DNA of 35,441 nucleotides, taken from NCBI GenBank assembly GCA_947452525.1, contig CANGCW010000002.1, forward strand, positions 1 to 35,441, in the 5' to 3' direction. Position 1 is the stretch's first letter. The number at the start of each line of letters is the position of its first letter. The position numbers and the translations under genes are program-made. Source of the DNA: Actinomycetota bacterium (GTDB lineage: Bacteria > Actinomycetota > Actinomycetes > Nanopelagicales > Nanopelagicaceae). This document shows positions 7,186 through 15,123 of this stretch, in pieces. The notes below the pieces were generated by a model. That model was not told the origin of the DNA. It made no database searches and worked only from the letters and a program-made list of their open reading frames with translations.

Positions 7186-8127
7186 TTACGCGAGCCAAGC
7201 CTTAACTTGAGCTGGGTGCGCCTTGATCCACTTCTGTGCTGCCTTCTCAGGTGTCATGCCACCTTCGATATCTGCCGCAACAGCGTTCTGATCTGCATTT
7301 GTCCACTTGAAGTTCTTTACAATCTTTGCGAAGACTGAACCTGAGTCCATGAGCTTCTTTGTAGCGAGCTTCTCAAGTGGTGTTGCTGGATAATCGGTAA
7401 GGCCTGATGCCTTTGCGGCATCTGACCAATCGTTCTTAGGGAAGTTAACGCGAGCCTTATCAAGGCCAGGTACCTTCACGAAGAGTGTTGATGGCTCCCA
7501 CCAGTAGATAAGTGCAGGCTTCTTATTCTTCTCAGCCTTGGTAATGGTTGAGATAAGAGCTGCCTCAGAACCAGTAGCAATCGCCTTGAACTTCAACTTA
7601 TTGGCCTTAATCATCTTCTCGCCAATGGTTGTATATCCTGGAGGGCCTTCGAACCATGCACCCTTGCCACCTGAATCAGCGGTCTTGAAGAGTGATGCGT
7701 ACTTATTCAAATTCTTTGAGTTGGTAATTCCTGGATACTTCTTGACCATCCATGGAGCTACAAACATTCCGATCTTTCCAACGTTTCCGTTAGCTCCGAC
7801 GAGCACTACTGCGCCGCGATCGGTCCACTTCTGCCAACGTCCGCCGCCCCAATCTTCGATGATCACATCGGTGGTGCCGGCTTCCATTGCATCATAGGTA
7901 GTTCCACCCTCAGTAAGTGTTGACTGATTGATGGTGCAACCCTGTGCCTTAGCAACTTCGGTTACTACCTGTGCAGAAGCTGTGTAGCCATTCCAAGCGT
8001 GCATTGCGATTCCCCATGTGCCACAATCAGCAGCTTTTGACGATGACTGGAATGTTGCAGTCATAGCAAAGGCTGAAATCATGACTGAAGATGCAAGTGC
8101 AATCTTGCGTCGTGAAGTTAATTTCAT
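7186..8127 (-). CDS. proX: Glycine betaine/choline ABC transporter substrate-binding protein
   Basis: A 313-residue OpuAC-type periplasmic-type binding protein. Residues 1-32 form a Sec signal (basic MKLTSRRK, hydrophobic core, SSKAAD cleavage region). No lipobox cysteine follows the core, so it is probably secreted or cell-wall-held rather than a lipoprotein. Tryptophans suited to a quaternary-ammonium aromatic cage occur in IEDWGGGRW (about residues 91-99) and IYWWEPSTLF (about residues 210). It delivers betaine or choline to the ProW/ProV transporter encoded just upstream. ATG 8127 has an excellent AGGAGG at 8137-8132. Unlike the rest of the operon it has its own 137-base leader containing an IclR-like inverted repeat, and a stem-loop follows it, an arrangement expected for high, separate expression of a binding protein. 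Confidence 0.92.
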   Translation of the reverse strand: MKLTSRRKIALASSVMISAFAMTATFQSSSKAADCGTWGIAMHAWNGYTASAQVVTEVAKAQGCTINQSTLTEGGTTYDAMEAGTTDVIIEDWGGGRWQKWTDRGAVVLVGANGNVGKIGMFVAPWMVKKYPGITNSKNLNKYASLFKTADSGGKGAWFEGPPGYTTIGEKMIKANKLKFKAIATGSEAALISTITKAEKNKKPALIYWWEPSTLFVKVPGLDKARVNFPKNDWSDAAKASGLTDYPATPLEKLATKKLMDSGSVFAKIVKNFKWTNADQNAVAADIEGGMTPEKAAQKWIKAHPAQVKAWLA

Positions 8128-8264
8128 TACCCCTCCTCGGATAATTTACGTGTTGCGAGGAGTGTAAGCGTTACCTGCATCACTTTCTAGGGTCTTCTCC
8201 ATAATAATTTTTGTTTCACATTATGGTACTTCTGGCGAGATGCTACTTCTGGAGAATCGAGAAG
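8128..8264 (-). promoter_or_regulatory. 137-base leader/promoter region of the binding-protein gene
   Basis: This gap between the proW-like stop and the proX-like ATG is the longest non-coding stretch within the minus-strand betaine operon. It holds the IclR-like inverted repeat at 8213-8229, a strong AGGAGG Shine-Dalgarno at 8137-8132, an AT-rich block at about 8200-8212, and a 9-bp direct repeat (TACTTCTGG at 8227-8235 and 8244-8252, 17 bases apart). ACTTCT 8245-8250 also pairs with AGAAGT 8260-8265. I could not assign a confident -35/-10 pair. Confidence 0.5.
8213..8229. promoter_or_regulatory. Degenerate copy of the IclR-type operator
   Basis: GTTTCACATTATGGTAC has the same 6-5-6 layout as the sites at 14301 and 3696, with one mismatch in each arm (GTTTCA/TGGTAC) and the shared spacer ending TTA. 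It lies 85 bases upstream of the binding-protein start. Weaker affinity than the two perfect sites would be expected if it is real. Confidence 0.5.
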
Positions 8265-10202
8265 TTATGCGCGACGGGATGCGGCTTGGGCGACGCGGTC
8301 AATCGCCACTCCGAGAAGGAGAATGACGAAACCAGCGACTAAGCCCTTGCCCTGAAGCTCTGGCTTAGAGCTTCCCATAATGACGATGTAGCCGAGTCCA
8401 CCAGAACCTACGAAGCCACCAATAACAATCACAGCAAGCACAAAGATCATTCCCTGATTCGCAGCGAGCATGAGCGCACGCTTAGACGCCGGCAATTGAA
8501 CTTTGGTAATAATCTGGCGGACATTCGAGCCGGCAGCGGTAGCCGCTTCAATCATCGATTCGGGGACGCTTCTAATGCCCTCTCCCACAATCTTTACAAC
8601 GACGGGAATCGAATAGACGATACCCGTTGCGATCGCCGTGAAGCGCGTTGGACCAAAGAGACCAAGAATCGGAACAAGGTATACGAAGGCAGGCATTGTC
8701 TGACCGGCATCTAGGAATGGCCGCAAAAGAGAGTCAGCCCTCTTACTTCTTCCCACCCAGATGCCGAGCGCTACGCCAACAATCATGGTGAGAAGTGTGG
8801 CAACGATGGTCTGAGTCAGGGTGATCATCGCATCGAACCAGAGTCCTGTCGCTGCGATTGCAGAGAGTAGAACGAAGGTAAGGAAGGCAATCCGCTTACC
8901 TGCAAGGACGAGAGCCGCGATAACAAACATCGTAAGTGTCATAAACCAGGGAGCACGAGCCAACATATCCTCAATCGGATTGAGGACTCGGATTGAGATG
9001 ATGTCTTTAAATCCCACAGTAAGGAAGGAGACATCGTTCACTAAGAAATTTACAAAGGAGTTAGTTGCATTGGAGATTGGCGTTGCGATATCAAAGTTAT
9101 CAGGAAAGTTTCCAAGTGCGGTGACGAAGTGCGAGGCGATGGTTGCGCCAAGTGCAACGGCTCCTGCAATGCTGACATTGAGGCGCTTGCGGCGCTTCTC
9201 ACTCTCCGTTGGCGGAATGAATGCCTTCTGCTTCATTGCGGCGGCGCTTGTCGCGCGATCCAACATGATCGCAACAAGTACAACCGCGAGGCCTGCCACA
9301 AAGCCGCGTCCTGTGTTCTGGATTGTAAGAGCGGAGATGACTGGTTTTCCAAGACCAGGCGCTGCAATGAGAGCAGCGATAACAACGAATGAGAGCGCTG
9401 CCATCACAGTCTGGTTAACGCCGAGAACAATCATTTGCTTCGCCATAGGAAGTTGAACCTTGGAGAGGGTCTGCTTCTTCGTCGCGCCCATGGAGATAGA
9501 TGCCTCAACCGGTGAGAAATTGAGTGAACGGATTGCATGCGATGTGATGCGAATCGAGATAGGAACGCTGTAGATCATCGTTGCGATTGTCGCCGAAGCT
9601 TCGCCAATCATAAAGAAGAGTGCGAGCGGTGCGAGATAGACCATCGTTGGAAGAATCTGTGCGAGATCAAGTATTGGCGTAAATAATTTTAAGACGCGGT
9701 CTGAGAGGCCAGCCCAAATTCCACACGGGATGCCGATTGCGAGCGAGAGCAGCACTGCAGCGAGGGTCATCGCGAGCGTATCCATGGTGTCGGCCCACAT
9801 TCCAAGAGCGCCACAACCCAAGAGGAAAGTGATAACCAGGATCGCCATGCGGATACGACTTGTAGCCAGAGTGATAAAGGCCAAGATGGCGATAACACCT
9901 AGCCAACCAATCGTAGGAGCTGCGTGCCCGTTGGAAGGGGTTGCAATCAGATTTCGGATGATATCGACGAAGCCATTAATAAAAAGGCGAATGGGATTGA
10001 AGAAGTAGACGAAGAATGGGCTATGCGTTCTATTACCGCTAATCGCACCAGCTGCATCTCCCACCACATTTGTGAATGAAGTGTTATCTGCGATACCAAG
10101 TTCCCAGGTCGCCTTATCGAAGAAGATCTTGGAGAGCGCGTACCAGAGAGCGATAAATCCAAGGAAGAAATATCCCTTGCGCTCGAGCAGCTTTCTATAC
10201 AT
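8265..10202 (-). CDS. proW: Betaine ABC transporter permease, two permease domains fused
   Basis: A 645-residue membrane protein carrying two complete MetI-like permease domains in tandem, roughly residues 130-320 and 440-635. Each has the cytoplasmic EAA-type loop that docks to the ATPase: EASISMGATKKQTLSKVQLP in the first half and EAATAAGSNVRQIITKVQLP in the second. Canonical ProW/OpuAB proteins carry one domain and homodimerise, so this protein is probably a single-chain equivalent of the dimer; similar double-length permeases are known in other lineages. The N-terminal ~100 residues include a hydrophobic segment (YFFLGFIALWYALSKIFF) before the first permease. ATG 10202 shares its A with the ATPase gene's TAA stop (TAATG). 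It works with the ATPase upstream and the binding protein downstream to import glycine betaine or choline. Confidence 0.93.
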   Translation of the reverse strand: MYRKLLERKGYFFLGFIALWYALSKIFFDKATWELGIADNTSFTNVVGDAAGAISGNRTHSPFFVYFFNPIRLFINGFVDIIRNLIATPSNGHAAPTIGWLGVIAILAFITLATSRIRMAILVITFLLGCGALGMWADTMDTLAMTLAAVLLSLAIGIPCGIWAGLSDRVLKLFTPILDLAQILPTMVYLAPLALFFMIGEASATIATMIYSVPISIRITSHAIRSLNFSPVEASISMGATKKQTLSKVQLPMAKQMIVLGVNQTVMAALSFVVIAALIAAPGLGKPVISALTIQNTGRGFVAGLAVVLVAIMLDRATSAAAMKQKAFIPPTESEKRRKRLNVSIAGAVALGATIASHFVTALGNFPDNFDIATPISNATNSFVNFLVNDVSFLTVGFKDIISIRVLNPIEDMLARAPWFMTLTMFVIAALVLAGKRIAFLTFVLLSAIAATGLWFDAMITLTQTIVATLLTMIVGVALGIWVGRSKRADSLLRPFLDAGQTMPAFVYLVPILGLFGPTRFTAIATGIVYSIPVVVKIVGEGIRSVPESMIEAATAAGSNVRQIITKVQLPASKRALMLAANQGMIFVLAVIVIGGFVGSGGLGYIVIMGSSKPELQGKGLVAGFVILLLGVAIDRVAQAASRRA

Positions 10203-11230
10203 TAATTAACGCTCGCAATGAGGGCTAGGACATCCTCCGCAGAGACGACACCGATTGAACTTCCTCCGCTCACCACATGGATTGGACGGTGTGCTTCTAG
10301 AACTGTTGGAAGTGCCTCACGGATGATGAGATCAGCATCAAGTTCCACAGTTGCCGCACTCTCATCACTGCGCAATGGGCGGGCGATATAGCGAAGGGTA
10401 AGAACATGTGACTTTGCAATGTCGCGGACGAAGTTGGCAACGTACTCATCCTTAGGGTTTGCAACGAGTTCTGCTGGTGTTCCCACTTGAATCAGGGCAC
10501 CGTCGCGCATGATCGCTATGCGATCGCCAACCTTCGCTGCTTCCTGGAGATCATGGGTAATAAAGACCATAGTCTTTCCGAGTTCGTGATGGAGGCGAAT
10601 AACCTCGCTCTGCATATCGCGTCGGATGAGTGGATCGAGTGCGCTAAATGGCTCATCGAGGAACATAATCTCTGGATCTGCTGCAAGTGCACGAGCAAGT
10701 CCCACGCGTTGCTGCATTCCACCCGAGAGTTGCTCTGGATAGGCCTCTGAATATCCATTGAGACCGACCAGTTCAATTACTTCCTGTGCGCGCTTATGGC
10801 GCTCTGCTTTTCCAACGCCATTAATCTCAAGCGGATAGGCAATATTGTCGATAACTTTACGATGCGGAAGAAGGCCAAAGTGCTGGAAGACCATGGAGAA
10901 CTTGGTACGGCGGAGTTCGCGCAGGCGATTGCCATCTACCTTGAGAATATCTTCACCGCTGAAGATCAACTCCCCCGCTGTTGGCTCGATCAATCGAGTC
11001 ATGCAACGAACGAGGGTTGATTTACCTGAGCCCGATAGGCCCATAACTACAAATACTTCACCGGGTGCAACATCAAATGAGACATCGCGGACTGCGACAG
11101 TGTTTCCGGTCTTTGCGCGCAACTCTGAACGGGTGAGTGAGGCGAGCTCTGTGCCAATGACTTTATCTGGGTTAGATCCGAAGACCTTCCAAAGATTTTT
11201 AACCTGAATCATCGGTGAATCAGCACTCAT
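10202..11230 (-). CDS. proV: Glycine betaine/choline ABC transporter ATPase
   Basis: A 342-residue ABC ATPase of the ProV/OpuAA type. Walker A GLSGSGKST is at residues 64-72, signature LSGGMQQ at 168-174 and Walker B IMFLDEP at 188-194. The insertion between the first strand and Walker A (DKVIGTELASLTRSELRAKTG) is typical of betaine/proline transporters. The last ~60 residues resemble a shortened CBS module (ADLIIREALPTVLEAHRP...GVVSAEDVLALI); full-length OpuA ATPases use CBS pairs to sense ionic strength. The truncated region suggests a catabolic rather than an osmoregulatory transporter, which is inference. Its ATG overlaps the BADH stop by four bases (ATGA), and its stop overlaps the permease start. 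Confidence 0.95.
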   Translation of the reverse strand: MSADSPMIQVKNLWKVFGSNPDKVIGTELASLTRSELRAKTGNTVAVRDVSFDVAPGEVFVVMGLSGSGKSTLVRCMTRLIEPTAGELIFSGEDILKVDGNRLRELRRTKFSMVFQHFGLLPHRKVIDNIAYPLEINGVGKAERHKRAQEVIELVGLNGYSEAYPEQLSGGMQQRVGLARALAADPEIMFLDEPFSALDPLIRRDMQSEVIRLHHELGKTMVFITHDLQEAAKVGDRIAIMRDGALIQVGTPAELVANPKDEYVANFVRDIAKSHVLTLRYIARPLRSDESAATVELDADLIIREALPTVLEAHRPIHVVSGGSSIGVVSAEDVLALIASVN

Positions 11231-12744
11231 TGAGTAGAACCCTTTCCATCATCTGTACTCTCGCTACGATCGAGGAACCACCCTGAGCGGGCGGGCTTAT
11301 TATTGGTCCATATGTGCTTGGTTTCAAGGTATTCACTCAATCCATGTTCGCCGAGTTCGCGGCCAACTCCAGATGCCTTAAAGCCACCCCACTCCGCCTG
11401 AGGGCGGTATGGACCGTAATCATTTACCCAGATAGTTCCGTGGCGAAGTTTTGCCGCAACCTCTTGCGCCTTGCCCTCATCACGGCTCCATACTGCTCCA
11501 GATAATCCGTAAATAGTGTCATTTCCGAGTGCTACCGCTTCTTCCTTCGTCGAGAAGGTTTCAACAGTGAGGATTGGACCGAAGGATTCATCTTGAACGC
11601 AACTCATCTTTGTTGTGCAACCGTCGAGAACGGTTGGCTCGAAGTACCAGCCATTCTTGAGATCACTTCGCGTGGCTCGCTTTCCGCCAACGAGAAGGCG
11701 CGCACCATCGGCGATCGCATTCTGCATATATTCCTCAATCTTCTTGAGATGACCCTCGCTAATCAGCGGTCCAGTCTCCGCCTGCTCATCTCTTGGTCCA
11801 CCTAAATGAATCTCGCCAGCGCGCCGAACTATCTCATTCACAACACGATCATGAATCGACTCTTCAACGAGGAGTCGAGTGCCTGCGGAGCAGACCTGCC
11901 CTGAGTGTAGGAATGCCGCAGTTACTGCATTATCAATCGCAGCATCGATATCGGCATCAGCGAAGATGATGTTGGGATTCTTGCCGCCGAGTTCGAGTGC
12001 AACCTTCTTCACCGTCTGCGCAGCAGTAGCCATGATTCGCTTTCCAGTGACAAGTCCACCGGTGAACGAGACGAGATCAACGCGTGGGTCCTCAGTAAGA
12101 GGTGCACCTGCTGTTGCTCCCCCGCCGAGAATGAGATTCGCAACGCCAGCAGGAAGACCTGCTTCGGCAAGAAGTTTCATAAGATGAATTGCGGTGGATG
12201 GGGTTAACTCACTTGGCTTCACGATGAAGGAGCATCCCGAAACAAGTGCTGGAGCGACCTTCCACGAGATTTGAAGCAATGGATAATTCCACGGACCAAT
12301 CAGTGCACAGACGCCAACCGCCTCATGAACAATCTTGCTTGTGATCTTTGGATCGCCAACATCAACGGTGCGATCGTGCAACTTCTTACCGAGGGATGCG
12401 AAGTGGCGAAATGTTGCGGCGATATCCGCCATGTCATAACGCGCTTCAATCATCCGCTTTGCGGTATCGCCGCTCTCAAGCCCAGCCAAGATCTCGGCAT
12501 CACGATCAATCAGATCTGCAATCTTCTCGACAAACTCACAACGTGCCAGAAGCGGCCACGATGTGAATACGCCGGAATCAAAGCTGGCTCTTGCTGCTGC
12601 GATTGCGCGCAGTGAATCTTCCTTCGTCGCTTCAGAGACGGTTGCTACTAAAGCGTTGTCATGAGGGCTATGGATCTCACGCACTCCACCATCGGAGGCG
12701 GCTACCCACTCCCCTCCGATGAAGAGAGACTTAGAGGAGCTCAC
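11227..12744 (-). CDS. betB: Betaine aldehyde dehydrogenase
   Basis: A 505-residue NAD(P)-dependent aldehyde dehydrogenase. The general base is E251 in LELGGKNP and the catalytic nucleophile C285 in SGQVCSAGTR. The C-terminal RPQAEWGGFKASGVGRELG is characteristic of the GbsA/BetB group and supports betaine aldehyde rather than a generic aldehyde. It converts betaine aldehyde, made by BetA, to glycine betaine in the cytoplasm with NADH. It starts at GTG 12744 inside the last codons of mtgB (14-base overlap), so the enzyme that produces betaine is coupled to the one that demethylates it. Its stop overlaps the transporter ATPase start. Some close relatives act on other omega-amino aldehydes, but the context leaves little doubt. 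Confidence 0.93.
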   Translation of the reverse strand: MSSSKSLFIGGEWVAASDGGVREIHSPHDNALVATVSEATKEDSLRAIAAARASFDSGVFTSWPLLARCEFVEKIADLIDRDAEILAGLESGDTAKRMIEARYDMADIAATFRHFASLGKKLHDRTVDVGDPKITSKIVHEAVGVCALIGPWNYPLLQISWKVAPALVSGCSFIVKPSELTPSTAIHLMKLLAEAGLPAGVANLILGGGATAGAPLTEDPRVDLVSFTGGLVTGKRIMATAAQTVKKVALELGGKNPNIIFADADIDAAIDNAVTAAFLHSGQVCSAGTRLLVEESIHDRVVNEIVRRAGEIHLGGPRDEQAETGPLISEGHLKKIEEYMQNAIADGARLLVGGKRATRSDLKNGWYFEPTVLDGCTTKMSCVQDESFGPILTVETFSTKEEAVALGNDTIYGLSGAVWSRDEGKAQEVAAKLRHGTIWVNDYGPYRPQAEWGGFKASGVGRELGEHGLSEYLETKHIWTNNKPARSGWFLDRSESTDDGKGSTQ

Positions 12745-14167
12745 TCTTGCGCTTATTCACGAAATCAGTGAGGCCTTCGAGAATGGATGCATCCATCTCT
12801 GGCTTCTCGTACTTAGCGAGGCGATCCTTCCAGATCTCCTCTGCACGAGCACGAGTATCTCTCTGACCTAGACGTGTCCAACGCTCATAGTTATCTGAGT
12901 TAGTAAGGAATGGACGGTAGAAGCAGTCGCGAAAGCGCTCCATTGTGTGCGCTGCACCGAGGAAGTGACCACCGTGACCAACTTCAAGGTGCGCATCGAA
13001 TGCAAGTGAATCCTCATTGAACTCAAGTGGAGTGAACTCAGCCATGAGTGATTGGAGAATTTCAATATCAACAATGAACTTGTCGTATGAGGAGACGAGT
13101 CCACCTTCGAGCCAACCAGCAGTATGCATGACCCAGTTTGTTCCAGAGAGGAAGGTTGGCATCATCGTCATCATGGTCTGATACGCAGATTGCGCATCGA
13201 CTGTCTGTGATGAGTTAAGTCCGCCACCGCCACGGAATGGGAGGTTGAGGCTACGAGCAATCTGACCAGTGCAGAGAAGTCCGATACCTGATTCAGGTGT
13301 TCCGAACTGTGGTGAGCCAGATTGCATATCAACGTTAGAGAGGAATGATCCAAATACAACTGGTGTTCCTGGGCGGATCAACTGAGCAAGCGCAATACCG
13401 GAGAGCGCCTCTGCCATCTGCTGTGCGAGTGTTGCAGGGATTGTTACTGGGCTCATTGCGCCCATCAACAAGAATGGTGTTGGCACTACTGGCTGACCAG
13501 CGAGCGCGTATTCACGGAGTGAATCGAGCATGCGATCATCCCAGCGAAGTGGAGAGTTGCAGTTAATAAGCGAGATGAGTGCTGGCGTCTCTTCAATCGC
13601 CTTACGTCCGCCATGGATGATCTCAGCCATTGCGATGACGTCGCGTGCGTTCTCTGCAGTAACAACGTTACCCATGAAGAACTTATCGGTAAGAGTTGCT
13701 GCAGCAAATGCCATATCAAGGTGGCGTGTATCGAGATTCAAATCATTTGGCTCAGTTACAACGCCGCCGACGCTATCGAGAGCATCGAAGCTCTGTGCTA
13801 GACGACAGAAATTCTCAAAGTCCGCGAATGTACCCTCGCGGCGAACATCGCCTTCGCGCACAAATGGCGGCCCATAGACGCCACCGAATGCCATTGCATT
13901 TCCACCGATATGGACGCTCCGCTTTGGGTTGCGCGCACGAAGGTCGAACTCACTTGGCGCCTTAGCGACCTGAGCAAGGATCCAATCAGGATCGAACTTC
14001 ACATTCTCGCCAGATACTTCCTGTCCTGCCTCTTTCAACATTTCAACGGCCCAAGGGCTTGCGAACTCGATGCCGATCTCAGAGACGATTCGGCGCCAAC
14101 CCTTAGTTAGGGTCGCCATCGACTCTTCACTCAAAATTTCATATCGAGGCATCTTGTTGATGAACAC
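12731..14167 (-). CDS. mtgB: MttB-superfamily methyltransferase, probable glycine betaine:corrinoid methyltransferase
   Basis: A 478-residue member of the non-pyrrolysine MttB superfamily (COG5598), a TIM-barrel enzyme that transfers a methyl group from a quaternary amine to the Co(I) cobalamin of a cognate corrinoid protein. There is no in-frame amber codon, unlike true trimethylamine methyltransferase MttB. Conserved-looking blocks include AFGGVYGPPFVREG (about residues 93-106) and PFRGGGGLNSSQTVDAQSAYQ (around residue 310). GTG 14167 is the likely start because AGGAG lies eight bases upstream; ATG 14152 has no ribosome site. Family members are known that use glycine betaine, proline betaine, carnitine or gamma-butyrobetaine; the adjacent BADH, betaine transporter and choline dehydrogenase point to glycine betaine, giving dimethylglycine. 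The partner corrinoid gene is on the opposite strand across a 179-base divergent promoter. Confidence 0.88.
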   Translation of the reverse strand: MFINKMPRYEILSEESMATLTKGWRRIVSEIGIEFASPWAVEMLKEAGQEVSGENVKFDPDWILAQVAKAPSEFDLRARNPKRSVHIGGNAMAFGGVYGPPFVREGDVRREGTFADFENFCRLAQSFDALDSVGGVVTEPNDLNLDTRHLDMAFAAATLTDKFFMGNVVTAENARDVIAMAEIIHGGRKAIEETPALISLINCNSPLRWDDRMLDSLREYALAGQPVVPTPFLLMGAMSPVTIPATLAQQMAEALSGIALAQLIRPGTPVVFGSFLSNVDMQSGSPQFGTPESGIGLLCTGQIARSLNLPFRGGGGLNSSQTVDAQSAYQTMMTMMPTFLSGTNWVMHTAGWLEGGLVSSYDKFIVDIEILQSLMAEFTPLEFNEDSLAFDAHLEVGHGGHFLGAAHTMERFRDCFYRPFLTNSDNYERWTRLGQRDTRARAEEIWKDRLAKYEKPEMDASILEGLTDFVNKRKSELL

Positions 14168-14254
14168 GTGCAGACTCCTTTAGGAAGTTTCGACGACTGG
14201 TACGAGGGGTTCCCCGCCCAACTAAAGCCGATAGTAGCCACACTCGCGCGCCTA

Positions 14255-14283
14255 TTGACCTTAAACCGCTCAGAGAATACGCT
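14255..14283 (+). promoter_or_regulatory. Putative promoter of the iclR-mtgC operon
   Basis: TTGACC at 14255-14260 and TACGCT at 14278-14283 are separated by exactly 17 bases, a good sigma-70-type match. Transcription would start near 14290, just before the inverted repeat at 14301-14317, so a bound regulator would block it. The rest of the 179-base divergent gap (14168-14346) must also hold the mtgB promoter on the minus strand, for which I see no convincing -35/-10 pair. Confidence 0.5.
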
Positions 14284-14300
14284 AGAAAAGTGGAACAGGG

Positions 14301-14317
14301 GTTCCATATTATGGAAC
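14301..14317. promoter_or_regulatory. Putative IclR operator in the mtgB/iclR divergent promoter
   Basis: The 17-mer GTTCCATATTATGGAAC is a perfect inverted repeat apart from its odd centre, with an additional half-site TGGAAC at 14291-14296. It lies 30 bases upstream of the IclR start codon and 134 bases upstream of mtgB. IclR-family regulators commonly autoregulate through such sites. Two related copies elsewhere in the window (3696, 8213) are associated with genes on both strands. Confidence 0.7.
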
Positions 14318-14346
14318 ATCTTTTGCGAGAGGAGAGGCAAGAGCAA

Positions 14347-15123
14347 ATGGCTAGCAGTGAACTTTCACACGGCACACAAGCTGTTGATCGAGCCTTCTCA
14401 CTTCTTCTTAATATCCTTGAAGAGAAATCTCCACTCTATTTGAGTGATCTTGCAAAGCGTCACGAACTTCCTAAGAGCACAACATCACGTCTTCTCGCAG
14501 CGATGGAACGTCAAGGTGTCCTGCAGCGCGATCGAAGCGGAGCATTTCTCCCAGGTCAGGTTTTAAATTCATTTGCTCGCGCACATAATCACGAATCTAT
14601 CCTTATTGCGCAGATGCGTCCTGTGCTTCAAAAGATTGCAGATGAGACTGGCGAGACTGCAAACCTTGCAGTAGCTGGGAATGGATATATCAACCTCATC
14701 GATCAGGTTGATGGACATTATTTATTAGGTGCAACGAATTGGGTAGGAAAGAAAGTTGCATATAACGCCTCTGCTCTAGGAAAGATTCTCTTGGCGCACA
14801 GTGTTGTTCCACTTCCAACTGGACGCCTTGAGAAGTACACACCTTCCACCATCGCGACGCGTGCAAAGTTGGATGCAGAGTTAGAGAAGGTGCGCGCTCA
14901 AGGATTTGCCACAATCATTGATGAACTTGAAGAGGGTCTCACCGCAGTAGCTGCTCCCCTCTTCGGCGCTAACGGAAGAGCTATCGGTGCGATATCACTC
15001 TCGGGTCCAACACCGCGGATGCCGGCAAAGAGCCTTGAACCAATGGCCCAATTAATACTTTCAGAGATCAAGAGAAATCAACCCCACACACAGCAAAATA
15101 TAGGAAAGGTAGGAGCAGCATGA
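14347..15123 (+). CDS. IclR-family transcriptional regulator
   Basis: A 258-residue IclR protein. The winged helix-turn-helix is at about residues 10-65, with the recognition region LSDLAKRHELPKSTTSRLL. The C-terminal effector-binding domain follows, with LLGATNWVGKKVAYNASALGKILLAH as its typical signature. The reading frame is open back to 14290, but ATG 14347 is chosen because GGAGAGG lies about ten bases upstream, the N-terminus then has normal family length, and the longer form would run over the operator. The effector is probably a betaine pathway metabolite (inference). Its last four bases overlap the corrinoid protein start (ATGA), so the regulator is the first gene of the methyl-transfer operon it probably controls, along with divergent mtgB. 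Confidence 0.92.
   Translation: MASSELSHGTQAVDRAFSLLLNILEEKSPLYLSDLAKRHELPKSTTSRLLAAMERQGVLQRDRSGAFLPGQVLNSFARAHNHESILIAQMRPVLQKIADETGETANLAVAGNGYINLIDQVDGHYLLGATNWVGKKVAYNASALGKILLAHSVVPLPTGRLEKYTPSTIATRAKLDAELEKVRAQGFATIIDELEEGLTAVAAPLFGANGRAIGAISLSGPTPRMPAKSLEPMAQLILSEIKRNQPHTQQNIGKVGAA

Noticed and set aside
8821..9456. A 211-codon open frame on the plus strand inside the permease gene
   Set aside because: It is antisense to clear membrane-protein coding sequence, has no family features and no ribosome site; it is a shadow of the permease codon usage.
10202..11230. Osmoregulatory ProV with full CBS pair
   Set aside because: The C-terminal region after the ATPase core is too short for two intact CBS modules; only a partial CBS-like segment is visible.
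12731..14167. Pyrrolysine-containing trimethylamine methyltransferase
   Set aside because: No in-frame TAG codon interrupts the gene and no pyl genes are visible; context and a continuous frame point to the non-Pyl MtgB-type branch.
14290..14346. An N-terminal extension of the IclR protein starting at 14290
   Set aside because: It would translate through the operator, has no ribosome-binding site, and gives an N-terminus longer than the family; ATG 14347 has GGAGAGG upstream.
14168..14443. A plus-strand frame from GTG 14168 across the divergent promoter
   Set aside because: It covers the promoter and operator and then overlaps the iclR gene in another frame; no protein features are visible.
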